Assembly: GCA_009617715.1 (NCBI GenBank)
Contig: VTFK01000594.1
Location: 32,400 to 96,399 of the forward strand
Direction: 5' to 3'
Length of the DNA: 64,000 bases
Origin: Plectrocnemia conspersa
Lineage: Eukaryota; Arthropoda; Insecta; Trichoptera; Polycentropodidae
The stretch's first letter is position 1. The number at the start of each line of letters is the position of its first letter. This document shows, one piece after another, positions 36,766 to 50,364 of the stretch. A program made the translations under genes and the position numbers. Under the pieces are notes generated by a model, which was not told the origin of the DNA, did not search any database, and saw only the letters and a list, made by a program, of their open reading frames with translations.

Positions 36766-38201
36766 ATGTTTTCGAAAAAGGACTATCAGCAGGAAACGAG
36801 CTTTCCTGAAATGTCATATCCTTCCCTGAGACACGGTGGTCTTCAAAATAGCGAACAATGGTTAGAAGGAAAGAGACTCGACGATGGCGCCGAAGGGCTT
36901 TGGTGAGTACACGATAAATTATATGACTTTTCACCTTTTATATCTACTCATCCCGGTGATGAAAATTGGCTGAGGCTCACAAAAGTGAGTGTCTTAAGAA
37001 ATGGCTTATATATAAATATTGTTTTAAATATTTCTTAAATTAAATGTAATTTAAATATTAACTAGCAAGTTTAATGACACGTCACTAGACGCACATCTTT
37101 TAAAGATAAATTCTTAGAACAAAACTCGTTAAACCAGTAACATAAAATTATAGTTTTTATCACAATATTGCCATATACTAAACACGTGTTATTAGTCTCT
37201 GTAGTTGCAATGCTTCCTAAATTATTCGTATCAAAACATATTGTTTTTTTTTTACATAGATTGAAGAATAACTCATGGACTATCTCATCATCTGTTTCCT
37301 AACACATTGTTGGATTATGAAGTAAGCAAGAGAATCGAAAACATTGTTTGAAAGATATGTTCTTAGATTTACTTTAATGATGATTTGTATGGTTGTATAT
37401 GACGCATTCAATATAAAACAGTAAGTACAATTGTATTAAGGTGAATTTATAAAACAACATTAGTACAAATTTTGTCGACTGAGAAATGATCTCGAGTGTA
37501 TTTAAAACTTTTAATTTTTTCTAGAGTGGGACTCTTGTTCAAAATAAGTGCTTTTAAATAAAACTTTTCTGCTCCTATTCGTTAGAAACTCTTTAAGGCT
37601 GTGTTCACATTTCTTTATAATTAAGTAGACCTTTATAATTTGCCCGAAGAAAAGAGAACTTGTGTAAACGTTTTTTAAAAGCACGAAATTTTAATGTTAT
37701 TATCTTTCTTTATCTTACTAACTGAAAGAGCTTGGTTTCACGAGCCGTTTTACGGCGCTTTTTATTTCGTTTATTCTTAACTATAACCATGAGCTCTTAT
37801 TATAGTTGTATGCTTGTATTTAGGCGTTTAAAACTATCTATAATGTTAACATAAGCAAATATTAAAATATTTTATTATATTATTTAAATATTACCATTAG
37901 TTAGTGTAAAATAATCATTGTTTAATTCCGTTTCAGATTACTAAAAGCATATACATTAATGTGTATAAACCTTTAACATTACCATTGATGAGGTACCTGT
38001 TGAGTTATTCTACATTAACTGAAGTCTTGATCAAGTGGACAATTATATTACATATCCAGTTTGTATGAGGTGTTCTATTGTATAAGACATGTTTGGAGTT
38101 CAAAACTAAAAATAAATACTCAGTTGGGTAAGGTCATTGGGCAGTTAGAAGAAATTGAAATGACGGAGGGCAAAAAACTAATTAAAGATACACGCATGTG
38201 A
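36766..38201 (+). pseudogene. Cytochrome b5-related pseudogene, copy 2
   Basis: The first coding exon (36766-36984) is full length and close to copy 1, but TGG-AGA is now TGG-TGA (stop at 36904-36906) and HPGG is HPGD. The exon that carries ESHH and HNFxHQ is absent: the next similarity is a decayed exon 4 at about 37259-37420 (HGLSHH read as HGLSHH/L with later gaps), then a shortened exon 5 at 37936-38058 without HHHPDIFHDGD, joined directly to the C-terminal tail at 38060-38201. Haem binding and the histidine boxes are lost, so it cannot work. Confidence 0.85.
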
Positions 38202-39992
38202 TGTATGTGTGTAAAAATTCCGTAAGCATTGGTTCTAATCGGTTGTTTATAATTTGTTTGACCCTACAGATAGAAGTTTTTTATTAGCGATTCTGCGTCA
38301 TGGATATAAATTAAAATGTATATTCATATAGAAATTTAAATTGAATGGTTTAGTTTGGTGGTGTTATTAAATGTTAATTCACAATAAAATATAAAATCAG
38401 AAAAAATGTGTTTTTATATATATATATATTTAATTTTAATTAAAAAAAAATAATCTTGTATTTTATTTAAAAAAATTAAAATAAGCGTGAACATTTTTTT
38501 ATGAACTATTGTACTTAATATTAAGCATTATTGTACATTTATCATTACGTATTAGGTAAACTTGTCAAATTATGATTTGTAGTATGTAAATAAATATATA
38601 AATTTAAATTAAAAAATATATTTTTTAATGAAAAAATTTTCGGCGCATACTACATTTATTTATGTGGCGAAAAACATTTCATCATGATAATGTTTATGTG
38701 ATTTTACTCAGCGTTCAATGTTTATTTTATATATTAGTGATAGAGACACTATAGTAGAAAGGTCGTCGCAGTAGCTGGATAATTTGCAGGTTAATTTTTA
38801 TGTTGTTTCTTTTTGTTTTAAGAATCAGTGTTTAATGTTTTTTTATAAGTCAGTTAATATAAGTATATATTCGGTTTATTTTGATTTAACTTCTGTACAA
38901 TTGTTTTTAATGCAAATAATCTGTCAAAATTCATCGGTTTTGATATCAAAATAAAATTGATATTAAAAGTATTAATATATTCCCTTATATAATATAAGTA
39001 TATTATTTAGGAACTAATTGTCTTAATTGTAAAAATATATCTTTTTGTATTAATAGGTAATTTTTAAATATCCAAATCATTAAATTATTTTAAAACTTGT
39101 GATAAACTCAATACAAAAATTATGAAAATAATCAGTAAATAAATTTAGCTAGGTATAATATTATTTTACTCGTACTATATGTATTGTAGATAAACATGTT
39201 TTTGTTATATGTGTATATACATATCTAATTATGACAAAAACATATAAAAAAAATTAAATTATGTAAGCCATATTAATAAATTTATAATATATGATTATAA
39301 TTGTAAAAAACGGTAAATTATTGATATTAATAAAAAAGCCAGAAAAAATGAAATTGGCAGTATTTTATTAAGAAAATGGTCTGTTTAGATAATGAATAAT
39401 GATTAATAATATCGTTTTTAATAATAAAATTATATGTTTTATTTTAATAAAAACATGCATATGTACATATACATACATATAAATAACAGAAACATATATT
39501 TTATAAATGTCATTGATATAAATAATCTATTTCTGTAATATGTTTTGAGCATATATATTTTTTTAACAACTATAATTAAATTGTATGCTATTTTTTTGCT
39601 AGGAAGATAGCGTTAACTGCTTTATTTAGAGAATTAAATGTTTAATTTGCATATGTATTTAGTTTTTAAAGTACATAAATCATCTTTAGGTTTGTAATTT
39701 TCATGTTTTAGGATGGAATTTGTCAGTCAATAATATATAATAAATATAAATCAAGTGTCGAATGTGTTTAATTGTTAGTAGTTTAAAGTAGAATAGAGTG
39801 AGAGTAGCTCATTGCAAAGAGTAAATGTCTTCTTGCGAATCTTCTAATATGCTTAATGTTACCGATGAAAGGGTATATTAATCTTCCGTTTCCTTTTGTA
39901 CACTCCTGCCAGCAGAAACGTTTATTTATATTGTATATAGTGTGGCTAACCAATGGATCTGTAATATAGTACAATGTACAGGACAAAAGCTT
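38202..39992. other. AT-rich intergenic, no gene seen
   Basis: Very AT-rich with simple ATAC and TA runs. No ORF with support. Confidence 0.55.
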
Positions 39993-40515
39993 ATTCGGTA
40001 GTCAATAATAATCATAAGACAATTATCAACAGTTGTTGCTACTTATAAAACAATAAAAAAAACCCTTTTGGATTATCGAAAATGAAAAAAAGCTCTAAAT
40101 CGTTTTAATGCTGTCGATTCCCATGCATATTTTTTTCTTATCGGAGCGGATTTTTAGATCATCAAAGCAAAGATAAAGCCGCTGGCCGGTTAAAATAATA
40201 GAAAACAACAAAAAAATTCATTCAAATATTTTTGATCTTCCGAAAAAGTATGCATTTTTTCAAACATCTGCCACGGACACCTTCGGAAAGGTTTCTTGTC
40301 AAAGTGTCTTATTTTATTACTTAATCAATTTTACCTCATTCCCAAACCCTTATTAAAATCTTTCAAAAAATATGCATATTAGGCATAAGCCCACCATTCC
40401 TTATGCAGTAAGGATTTAAAAAATATTTGTGCAAATTTCATTTTATATAATAAAATATGTTTTATAAAATTTGTTCAGAAACGAGAATTCTTAATTTGAC
40501 ATTTTTCTCGATAAA
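39993..40515 (+). repeat. Dispersed repeat family R1, copy 2
   Basis: Second copy of the repeat in gene C intron 30 (20389-20897), in the same orientation, between Cyt-b5-r copies 2 and 3. Divergence is spread over the whole length with small indels. Confidence 0.75.
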
Positions 40516-41565
40516 AAAACCACTAGTGTGTGAGATACAGTGACGTAATTTAGTAAAGGGCAGGTAAGGGCATTTGCTCCTCCTTGAGTTTGGCCAGAAA
40601 AATCATGTCATTTTTAAGATAATATGAACCTAATAAAATAAAAAATTAAAAAAAAAAACCACTAAATGTGGTTGCTTTTTTTTTATTTTTGGATTGCCCC
40701 CCTTCAGAAATATAAAAACAGAAATTAAATTCTATACTATGCAGATTTCTTAATTATTTACTTTAGCATATTATGGTTAATATTAAAATCAATTAGATCA
40801 GTCTGTACTTGAACCAGGATAATAATTTTTATTATTGAAATAAATCGAGAAAAAAAAAAGATTAACGTTAATTTAAACCAAATTAAAATATTTTTTATGG
40901 CAAATATATTGTTCAGTTTATTACATTAAGAGTTCATACGTAAAGAAACAACTATCCGCATAGGTAAACATTTTAAAATGTCTGGTATTACATTTTTGGT
41001 GACACTTATTTTTGAAGGACGTGTAGCATGTATCAAAGGTTTTAGGAAAACTGATCCTGGAAAGCGGGATGGCGATATCTCAACTCTTTCTTTAAAAAAA
41101 GGTAAACACGAGAGAGAGCAAATAGAGCAGCTGAAGACACGTTACAAAGTAGTCACATTTGCGGTGTGTCGGCAAAAGGCGGATACGTTGAAACAGGGAA
41201 CGCCAACCATTTGTTAGCGGAAATTGTGTTTTGTTTTTTTAAGAAAAAGTACTAAGCAACCAAAAATGGAATGACAAACTGAAAGTATGTAAATCCATAA
41301 ACTATCGACTTTAATTCTATGATAATGATAGACATAGCTTTTTTAATAAAAAAAAAAAAAGGAGGCAGAAGTTATAAAATTTTTATATACAGAGCTATAG
41401 AAAGTAGCATGGTGTCTCGAAGCTAAATTAATAATAATTTCCTAAAATGTATGAAGCACAATGACCGACATTGAATTTTATCTGTTCCTTATCTTATAAT
41501 AATACATATTTTTTATTTTTAAACTAATCAATGTTTTTCTACAATAATATACTTAATGTATTCAG
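40516..41565. other. Intergenic before Cyt-b5-r copy 3
   Basis: No supported gene. An open frame at 40978-41217 is GC-richer than its surroundings but has no recognisable motif. Confidence 0.5.
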
Positions 41566-41576
41566 ATCTATCAAAG

Positions 41577-44500
41577 ATGGATCAAAAATCGCCGTACCAA
41601 CACCAAACGAGTTTTCCTGAAATTTCTTATCCTTCGCTAAGAGACACGCCTTTACAAATTGGGAAACACTGGTTAGACGGAAAGGTTTTGGATGATGGCG
41701 CCGAAGGCTTGTGGAGAGTACACGATAAACTGTATGACTTTACCTCATTCATTAAGAGGCATCCTGGTGGTGAATTTTGGTTAAGGACAACTAAAGTAAG
41801 TATATATATATATATATATATGGTCATTATTAACTTTAATTGATAATATAAATATATATACAATTTATATGCAGGGTACAGATATAACTGAAGCGTTCGA
41901 ATCTCATCACATAACGACTATCCCCGAATCTTTGCTATCAAAGTTCTTCATAAGAAATGCAGTGACGAAACGACACTCTCCTTTCACGTTTGAAACGGAT
42001 GGATTTTATAGGACATTGAAGGGTAGGATCAGAGAGGAGCTATCGAGAATACCCAAAGGAGTGGAATGGAAATCAAAAAGAATTATTGAAGCATTGGCAA
42101 TGGGAATGTTTGCCTGTTCCATTTTAAGTTGTAGATCTGAACATTTTATAACAAAGATACTATGGTGTACCGTGGCGGCTCTGCTTATGTGTTGGACGAG
42201 CGTAGCTGCTCACAATTTTCTGCACCAAAGGGACAATTGGAGGATGTATTTTTATAATTTTTCATTTACTCCGTCAAGGTAAGGCATACAACATTTTTTT
42301 CAATTTTATTGCTGATTTATAAAAGTGGATAAACTTTCAACAAGAAGTATATATATATAAAGAAAATAAAAATAAAATGTTTTCTGGATGTTTCAAATAA
42401 ATATCTATAATTATTATACAGCCTTCTCAGTATAGAATAAACTATTATATTAAAAAGTCTTAAAAAATTAAATAAACATAAAATATGTTATTATTTTATA
42501 CTCAAATGAGAAAGCAAATACGCATGAGTTTTAAAAGTCGCAAATGATATTGTTAAGCAACGAATTTAAAAATACATAATAACGAGCATTAAAAAATAAG
42601 AAAAAACACGAGTCAAGGTAATTGCATAAAACACACAAAATTTGTTATTATCTTATACTCGAAAGAGAAAGCAAATACGCACTGAGCTTTACAAAAAACG
42701 TAATTTATATGGGTAAGCAAAGTATTTGACAACTCACAATAATGACGAATAAAAATTTTATATCTAACTACAGTATTTGCATAAAATATATAAATTTATA
42801 TATTATTAAAATATATATCATGAAAAATCGAATAAATTAACTACAGTATTAGCATAAAAATCACACATAAACAGAACTCGCAATTAATATTATTCAGTAA
42901 CAAATTTAAAAAGAGCTAAGGTAATTGCATAAAGCTCTTATAATGTTTTGCTATTTTAGATTAGAAAAAAATGTTCTTTACAAAAGACGCAATTAATATG
43001 ATTGAGCAACGAATTAAAAACAAACGCTAACAATCTAATAAATTTAATTATTATTTATTATAAAGAGAAAGCAATTACGCATAGAGATTTTGAAGCAATA
43101 TAATGACCACAATATAATAAAAAAATTGAGCTAAAATACTTAAAAGAGAAAGCAATAACGCATGAAGCTTCCCAAAATATGTAATATGAATTATAGTGCA
43201 ACGAATTTGAAAGCACAATATTATACCAATAGAATATAAATTTCTTATATAAATTATATTACATATAAAAAATAAATCGATTTCATAAATTTTTTTATTT
43301 TAAATAAATAAATCTACTAATAATGTTAAAGTATAATTGAATGTTTATTTTAATATATAAAAAGCAAGAGTAACTAATTATAAAAAAAATATATAAATAT
43401 TATAAATTATAATTTTGCTATTGTATTATATTTTACGATTTTTTGTTGGATTTTAAAATTAGAAATTGCCTTAATACATATTTTAAAAATATGCTTATAT
43501 TTTACTAACATTTTCACGTAATTCATAAAATTGCTCACAGCTTTAAAATTTTAACTGAAAAAGTTCAAAAATAATGGAGGCTAATTAATTGATAATTAAA
43601 CGCAAGAATAAATTTATTGTTAATTATGTAATGAAATATTATTAAATTGAATATATCATTATATTATATTAGATACGTACATAAATTTGCCAAAGTACTA
43701 CAAAGGATTGATCCTAAATCTGATTACAGGGAAATGAGAATCACACACGCATTATCCCATCACCAATATCCGAACACCTTGCTGGATTACGAGATCACAT
43801 CTTTCGAACCATTCTTTCGATGGTTGCCAAGAGAATCTAAAAGTCTATTCGACAGATATGCTCCAAGACTATACGCCTTACCTTTGTACCTATTCATTTT
43901 TGATAATCAGATAGTTAAATTGTAAGTATGATTAATATAATATTTTTTTAATTTTTAATAGAAAAAATATTATTGTAATGTAATCTAATTTATAATTACA
44001 GATTTTTAAATCCAATATATGATTCAAGTCATTGGGAGGATTTCGTTCCGTTGACTTTACCAATGGCTATGTATTCCATTGGAAGATCAGACTTTTTCGA
44101 AGTGATTAAAATGTGGGCTATCATTTGGCATTTGGCTAGTTTCTTCTTTTACATGATTGCCTTGAACGCTGCGCATCATCATCCAGATATATTCCACGAT
44201 GGAGACACTCCTAGGTATTTATATTAATTTTGGTAATGACATTAAAAATACTAATTAGGAATTTTAGAATAAATAAATTAATAATGGTATTATATTGGTT
44301 TAAGACTTTGCTAAGTAGGATGTATATATAATACTTAGTAGTATGATTTGGTCGATTGTTAAATAAAAACTATAAATACTATTTCATACCACATAAATGT
44401 CACTTAGGCATATTGTAATTGATGTGATTCTAATGATTGGATTGGCTGTAGGATTTTATTATTATTATAATAATAATTTTAGACTTATGTATTTACGATG

Positions 44501-47500
44501 TTCTGCTAATAGTTTTACGATGTTATAAAAAAAGCAAAATTAAATTTTGGATGACAAATATACTAATGTTTGATAAAATTAGTCTATCTGTATTTTAAGA
44601 AGTCTTACATCTCCGTCATTTAACCCGATCGAACCTTTTATAAGATGAGTCTGTTTTATGTGATCAAGTGCTTTATGTAAATTCTTTTTTTTATGACTTT
44701 TAACATAATTTTTAAAGAGTGACCCATTGAGCTAATAGGTCTGAAGTCGCTGCATATATTCGAATTATTATTTACAGTCGTGAAGTACTTTTCCGGAGAA
44801 TTAAATTTTTTTGGATAAGATGTTAAAGTTTTCCTCGTTCTGAATTGAATTAAAAACTGGTATCGACACAGGTAAGATTGATTTATAGCTCTTTGACATT
44901 TTTATAGCATATTCTACCTCACACTTTAAACCTGCGGTCCCGTTTAAAGTTTATTCTCATTTTTATGACTTCTCTAAGGTTCTCTAAATAATAATTTTAA
45001 ATGCTTGTCAATTTATTTTTTCATTCAGGTTAAGTAATATGTTTCCCTTTGTGTCTTTAAGAATTGTAATTTTTTATATTATTGCTTCTTTAAATTTTTA
45101 TGTAATTTAAATTCTTCGCGTTTTTGTTGTAAATTATATCTACATATATTTGCATTTTTTATTCACCTAATTTTCTTTGTATTCTGTTTTTTTTCAATAG
45201 AAGACGATTGTATTCTGAATGATTTATGTTTTTTAATTTTCTAGAATTGTACATTAGCAATAATATTTCCTCCACAGTTAAAACATATCCACTTGAATCA
45301 TCTTTGCTTTTACATTATCTCATTTTTTAATTTATTTTATTACTTATTTCTCTATATATTGATCAATACAATTTTGATTTAATTTATTTGCAAATTTAAG
45401 TTGTATTTTATTCTCCTTTAAAAGCTGTAGATCCAATTTTATTAAGGTCAATGATTTTTTATACTATTAACCTTTGTTTTTATATATCATACGATATAAA
45501 GGATTTTTTGCTGATTTTGTAAGCTATCAAAATATCTTTTTCATTAATAGAAAATCGATTTGGTTACGTAAATAGAATTGCAATTTAACGGCGAAGTTCA
45601 TATACATATATTATATAAAGTATTTTTTTTTCGTAATTCAAAGAGTCCGTTTCTTTATTTACTTTTGCATTAAATCAACTTTAATTATTATATATTCATG
45701 TCGTATTTTTATTTTACCTAATTACATTTATCGATAAATATAGAGGATAAATTGGTATTATATTGACATTAATCGGATTTCCTAGTAGTATATTTAATGT
45801 TTTTATATGCGCCATGATGGGCAATATACAAACAAGAATTTTATAATCAAATAAAAATGAATAAATAATAAAAAATAATAGATAAGCGTCATTCTACATA
45901 AATTTTTCCTGTTTATCATAGCAATCACCTGAAACATTATTGTGTTTGATAAGCTTGTTGAGAAGCCGGATGGCTCGTACAAGAGGAGAATTACTAAGCG
46001 CTAAACGGGAAGAATAAGGGACGCGATCGCAATTCTCTTGAGCACTTTAAAGCTCGCAAATACCGCCCCTTAGCAACTTAAAAAAGTGCTTTATTGAGTA
46101 TTATTATTCCAATTCAATTTATATTTTAGGCTTGGAGTGCCAGAAAGCAAACTCTAGTCTACTATAAATGTAAAAAAAAAACGGGTTTTACATTTATTTA
46201 TACACATTTTGCGGATGCGTTATTATGAAAACAGGTAAATTTGCAGCAAATAATCAATCGCATAACAAATATAACGTAATAGCTTAAAACGTAAAAATAA
46301 GTTAAGTATATTACTCAATTGCGCAGTAAAATAGATTTAAAAATAAATATATGTTAACTGCATATCAAAATTAAGAAATTCTGCTGAAACTGTAGTTGAA
46401 GCTCAAAAACTATATCCACCAAAATTTTTTTATGAAAATAAGGATTTTACTGATTTATTTTTTAATTTTTAACATCATGGAAAATACAAAAAGCAGTTTG
46501 ACATGAATTATTATTCAATTAACACCGGTTGTCGTCAAAATGAATTGTAACTATTATATATAAGCATTGTTCTATCATAATATCTGCAGTAAAAGTAATT
46601 TAGAATTCTACTATAATAGCTAAACGCAAGCTTTTTCATTAAAAATATCAATCGCGTCTCTTAATATCAAAAGATCTCAATAAAACTATATCATGGCTGA
46701 GCCATTAAACTGGTGTATGATAAAGAAAGTCAGGATATTCGGCTTGCATTTATGATTAAAAAATCACGAAAATAACGACGGATATTAAATTAACTCTAGC
46801 AAGACTGGTTCGATAACATAATTATTTGAGATATTTCCCACAAAGTACCTGCTGGTGAATAATACAATGAATAAACATCTTACATTTTTTAAAGGCTCAT
46901 AAAATTTAATTGGCTATTGATGTTACTCTCAATGTGCTCAACCTAGAATTATACAGATTAAAATATACATATTTTCCGGGGAACATTTATTCTGCTGTCA
47001 CAATCAAACACGATTTTATTGATTTACCATTGGTAAATAGCTGTACTTTAGTAACAACTTATTTTATTTTATTTTTATTTTTGGAGAAAATACGTTAAAA
47101 CGTTTTTTTTTTTTTTTTTTTTTTAAATTTAGCCTTATTATCGTCCATATTAAACATAATATTTTGTCATATAATTTCACAACAAAATAATTAGCACTTT
47201 ACTTTAATTTTAAAGCACGACATTCGAAATTCGCTAGTCTCATATTTTTGGCTTTGACCGTAACATAATTAATATCAAGGATGTCAAATTATGACTTTGT
47301 AACGTTACAGCGAAATTCAAAGCAATAGGAGCACCACATACGATCATATTTCGTAAATTTTCAATTTGATGGTTAGTCATTTTAATATAACGCATTTTTT
47401 TTTAAATTTTAAAGAGTTTCTGAAGTAAATCTATTTCTAGTTCACGGGGTAGGAATAAATAAAATAAGACGCTGTGCATCGACAGATTGTCGACACCGTC

Positions 47501-48624
47501 CTTAACAACTTCAAAAAGTACTTCATTGAATATACGCTACGTTGAGAATGCAATAAAATAAAACCCATCGTTCTTAGCAAAAAGCATTGGGATATAAATA
47601 CAGATACAACTCGTATTCTCTATCTATTTAAATTTTATTTAAAAGCAATTAACATATATTTGAAAATGCTATGTTCTAGCGTATCGTACAGAACGCGAAT
47701 AAGCAATAAATTGTTTAAGAGACACGCGCTCCGCATAGCGAAACTGAGCATCCTCGACTTAATGATCACACAAAATCGTTATCCTTGCTAAAATATCGTT
47801 CATAAGCCATTGACAAAAAAATTCTGTTTAAAACAAGCCTGAATAATTGCGAAAGAGAGTGGGCTAGTTGATCTCCTCCTATTTACCCGATCATATATAG
47901 GCGTGACGCTACCGTAGAAAGCCCACGAATTTTTTTTCCGACTTTAAATATATGAGAGTTTAGCTCGTACTTGAATCCAGCGGAGCTTACGCTGAATCGA
48001 CGCATACGATCTTGCTCAGCTAAACAGCCACCTCTAATGCTCAAGAATTTAGATCGATCAACAAGATTGTGTGTCCGATCACTTGGTATACAAGAGTGTA
48101 TACCAAGTGATATTAACTAACAATTATTAAAGAATGTCGTATTTAATCCTTTAATAATAAATTTGAGGATCACCCTAATGCGAATAAGTATATGTATGTT
48201 TCATTAACTTTGCGTTAAGATAAACTAGCATTTAATTTATATATTATAGAATTTTTTGCTAAAAATACAGTGATATTTATGTCATTAAAATATGCTTTCT
48301 AATAAATAATATTTTAAGCAAGATTAATCTTTATTTTTATCTTTTCACAGCAAAGACAAAGACTGGGGTTTGCACCAGCTGCACGCTGTTATGGATAGGG
48401 TCGAAATTAACAATTCTTATTTTGCTGTCCTGACACATTTCGGGGAGCACGGTTTGCATCATTTGTTTCCTACTTTGGACCATGCAGTTTTACCATATTT
48501 GCACAAAGTGTTTGGCGACACGTGTAGGGAATTCGCGACGGAACTCAGAATGACCACTCAGTTTGAGTTGGTAATTGGACAGTTTCAACAGATTTCCAGA
48601 ACTCAACGAAAAACAAAAACATAA
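41577..48624 (+). CDS. Cyt-b5-r: Cytochrome b5-related protein, copy 3 (intact)
   Basis: Exons: 41577-41795, 41875-42278, 43730-43921, 44002-44214, 48351-48624; joined frame open, 433 aa, close to the Drosophila Cyt-b5-r length. The start is 41577 because an upstream in-frame ATG (41556) precedes the acceptor TTCAG at 41561-41565. N-terminal cytochrome b5 domain: HPGG at residues 62-65 and ESHH at 82-85 give the haem ligands. Hydrophobic segments flank the histidine boxes of the desaturase-like part: HNFLH 186-190, HALSHH 214-219, HHHPDIFHDGD 330-340, EHGLHH 375-380. Such boxes bind a di-iron centre in membrane desaturases. Predicted to sit in the endoplasmic reticulum membrane and act in lipid metabolism; the actual substrate is unknown. 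It is the only copy here with no frame defect. AATAAA lies at 48745-48750. Intron 5 is 4.1 kb. Confidence 0.9.
41803..41821. repeat. (TA)n microsatellite in intron of copy 3
   Basis: TA dinucleotide run directly after the exon 2 donor. Confidence 0.8.
42490..43240. repeat. Degenerate long-period satellite in intron of copy 3
   Basis: Recurring blocks in a fixed order: GAGAAAGCAANTACGCA (42508, 42665, 43065, 43145), a CGCAATTAATAT-type block (42538, 42698, 42878, 42988, 43178), AGCAACGAATTTAAAA and GGTAATTGCATAAAA. Spacing is about 110-180 bp. No coding potential. Confidence 0.7.
44215..48350. other. Large intron of Cyt-b5-r copy 3, no nested gene seen
   Basis: Includes two related patches, CTTAGCAACTTAAAAAAGTGC near 46072 and CTTAACAACTTCAAAAAGTAC near 47501, and a GC-richer stretch at 47690-48110 ending in a perfect palindrome. 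No transposase or RNA gene recognised. Confidence 0.5.
48078..48111. repeat. Perfect 15-bp palindrome with 4-bp loop
   Basis: ATCACTTGGTATACA (48078-48092), spacer AGAG, then the exact reverse complement (48097-48111). It lies at the end of a GC-richer patch in intron 5 of copy 3, likely an element end or hairpin. Confidence 0.85.
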
Positions 48625-50364
48625 CAATCAAGGTTATCTGTTTGACATTCGCGTTGGTTAGATTTTAAAATATTTTAACCAAAGTCCAATTGTTGACTTT
48701 TATCGTAAGCGATAACACTGTACTTTTATGATAAATTATGAATGAATAAATACATTTACATTGACAAATCCTATTTATTTATTGTAAAAAGTCCGTCATT
48801 AGAATAATGCGTTACAACCATGTAAACACAATCAACACCTATAAATAAGTCGGGAGACACTAGACTAAAATAAATGTATGTAAATCAGTGACATATTTTA
48901 TATATAATAAAAATTATTAATATATGTTACTATGCATATTCATACGCGAAATTAGTAAAATCTAGAAAAACCTAATCTAGGGTTATCAATCGGAATTTAA
49001 TTAGATAAAAACCACTCATTCCAATCTCTTAGACACGATAGATATTTAAAGCTTTATTGTCTACCAATATCATAGAGAGTCGAGGAAAAGTAAGATCGTT
49101 GATCTCTTCCCCTTTCCCTGAACGCTGGGGCTAGATAATTTTGTTGTAATAGAAAGGGCGATTTTTTAAATACGGTTAAGAAGCACTACTCTAAAATATT
49201 ATTCCTGGAAATGACAAACTATGCCATATTTTTGAATAATAAAAATAATATATAAGTATTGATGTTAAAATTAAAATAAAATAAATTTTGCGAATCTGTA
49301 AGAAAAGCACAATAATATTTCAATCTTAAAACGTTATTTTATATTTAAATAATTAAAGTGATTTTTGGCTCACTCTGTATTATTTCATTATTAAACATAA
49401 TTATTTATTTTTAAAAAACAAAGTATTTTGTAGCAAATTTAGTGATTACATTTAGCTCCCAGTCATACAAACTAATGTATTATATGTTCCTTGCATTTGC
49501 GAAACGGCGTTTTAGCGGTCTGGATTAAAGGAACGTTCGACAAAGAATCCAGCGGCGTAACGCCTTGTCAAAAATAAAGCAAAAATAATGCGTACTTATA
49601 GAAAAAAAAATATTTCATGTAGTAAGTTGTAAAACTATCATTATTGTTAGGTTTATACAACTCAAAGCAAACGCACCTATTAAAATAGCTAGAATAGACT
49701 AATCAAACTTTTGTCAGAAATGACAAAGATCCCATTTTTTATTTATTGCAAATCTTCCGTTGCAACATAACACATGCTAGCCCAATGCGTCACAGAAAGT
49801 TAAGCATAATCAACAACTACCCACTAAGTATTGAGACACTATATTTTAAACCAAAACCTGAATTTTATTTATAAATATAATTTTACTAATTAATAACTAA
49901 TTGGTATCACTGTGTATGATTTAGTTACATTTCATTTTAAATATTCATTACAGTACTCATCTATGAGATTGGGAAAATCGAGGAAAACCTCACATTTAAT
50001 GACCGTTCATATCCGATAAATATGTTGAAAACACATTTTTCATTCTATTTATAAACCATGCTTAAAGCAATTTTCGCATAAACAATTTTTTAATAAAATA
50101 TTAAAAGACATTTGAGCAACAACATAAATCATCTTACCTAACACAATAAATTAGATAATAGCATGCTAAATTGTAAACCATTAAATGATGTACTTTTTTT
50201 TTTTTATGTTTATGAGTAATCACTATGATTGTTGCGGTGTTAGGTTATATCAGTCATGGAAAACTGATCGCCAGCGACGATCGTGTTTCAAACACTCTGT
50301 GAATTAACATAGATTACCATAATACAGATTAGTTATAAATAAAAAGTGGGTTAAATAAGTGACT
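48625..50364. other. Intergenic between Cyt-b5-r copies 3 and 4
   Basis: Holds the copy 3 polyadenylation signal (48745-48750). A motif TTTTTGGCTCACTCTGTATT near 49364 resembles the ends of common insect dispersed repeats. No other gene seen. The copy 4 promoter is probably in the last 150 bp, but I see no clear TATA box. Confidence 0.5.

Noticed and set aside
40978..41217. 79-codon open frame before Cyt-b5-r copy 3
   Set aside because: Not related to the 5' leaders of the other copies and no family recognised.
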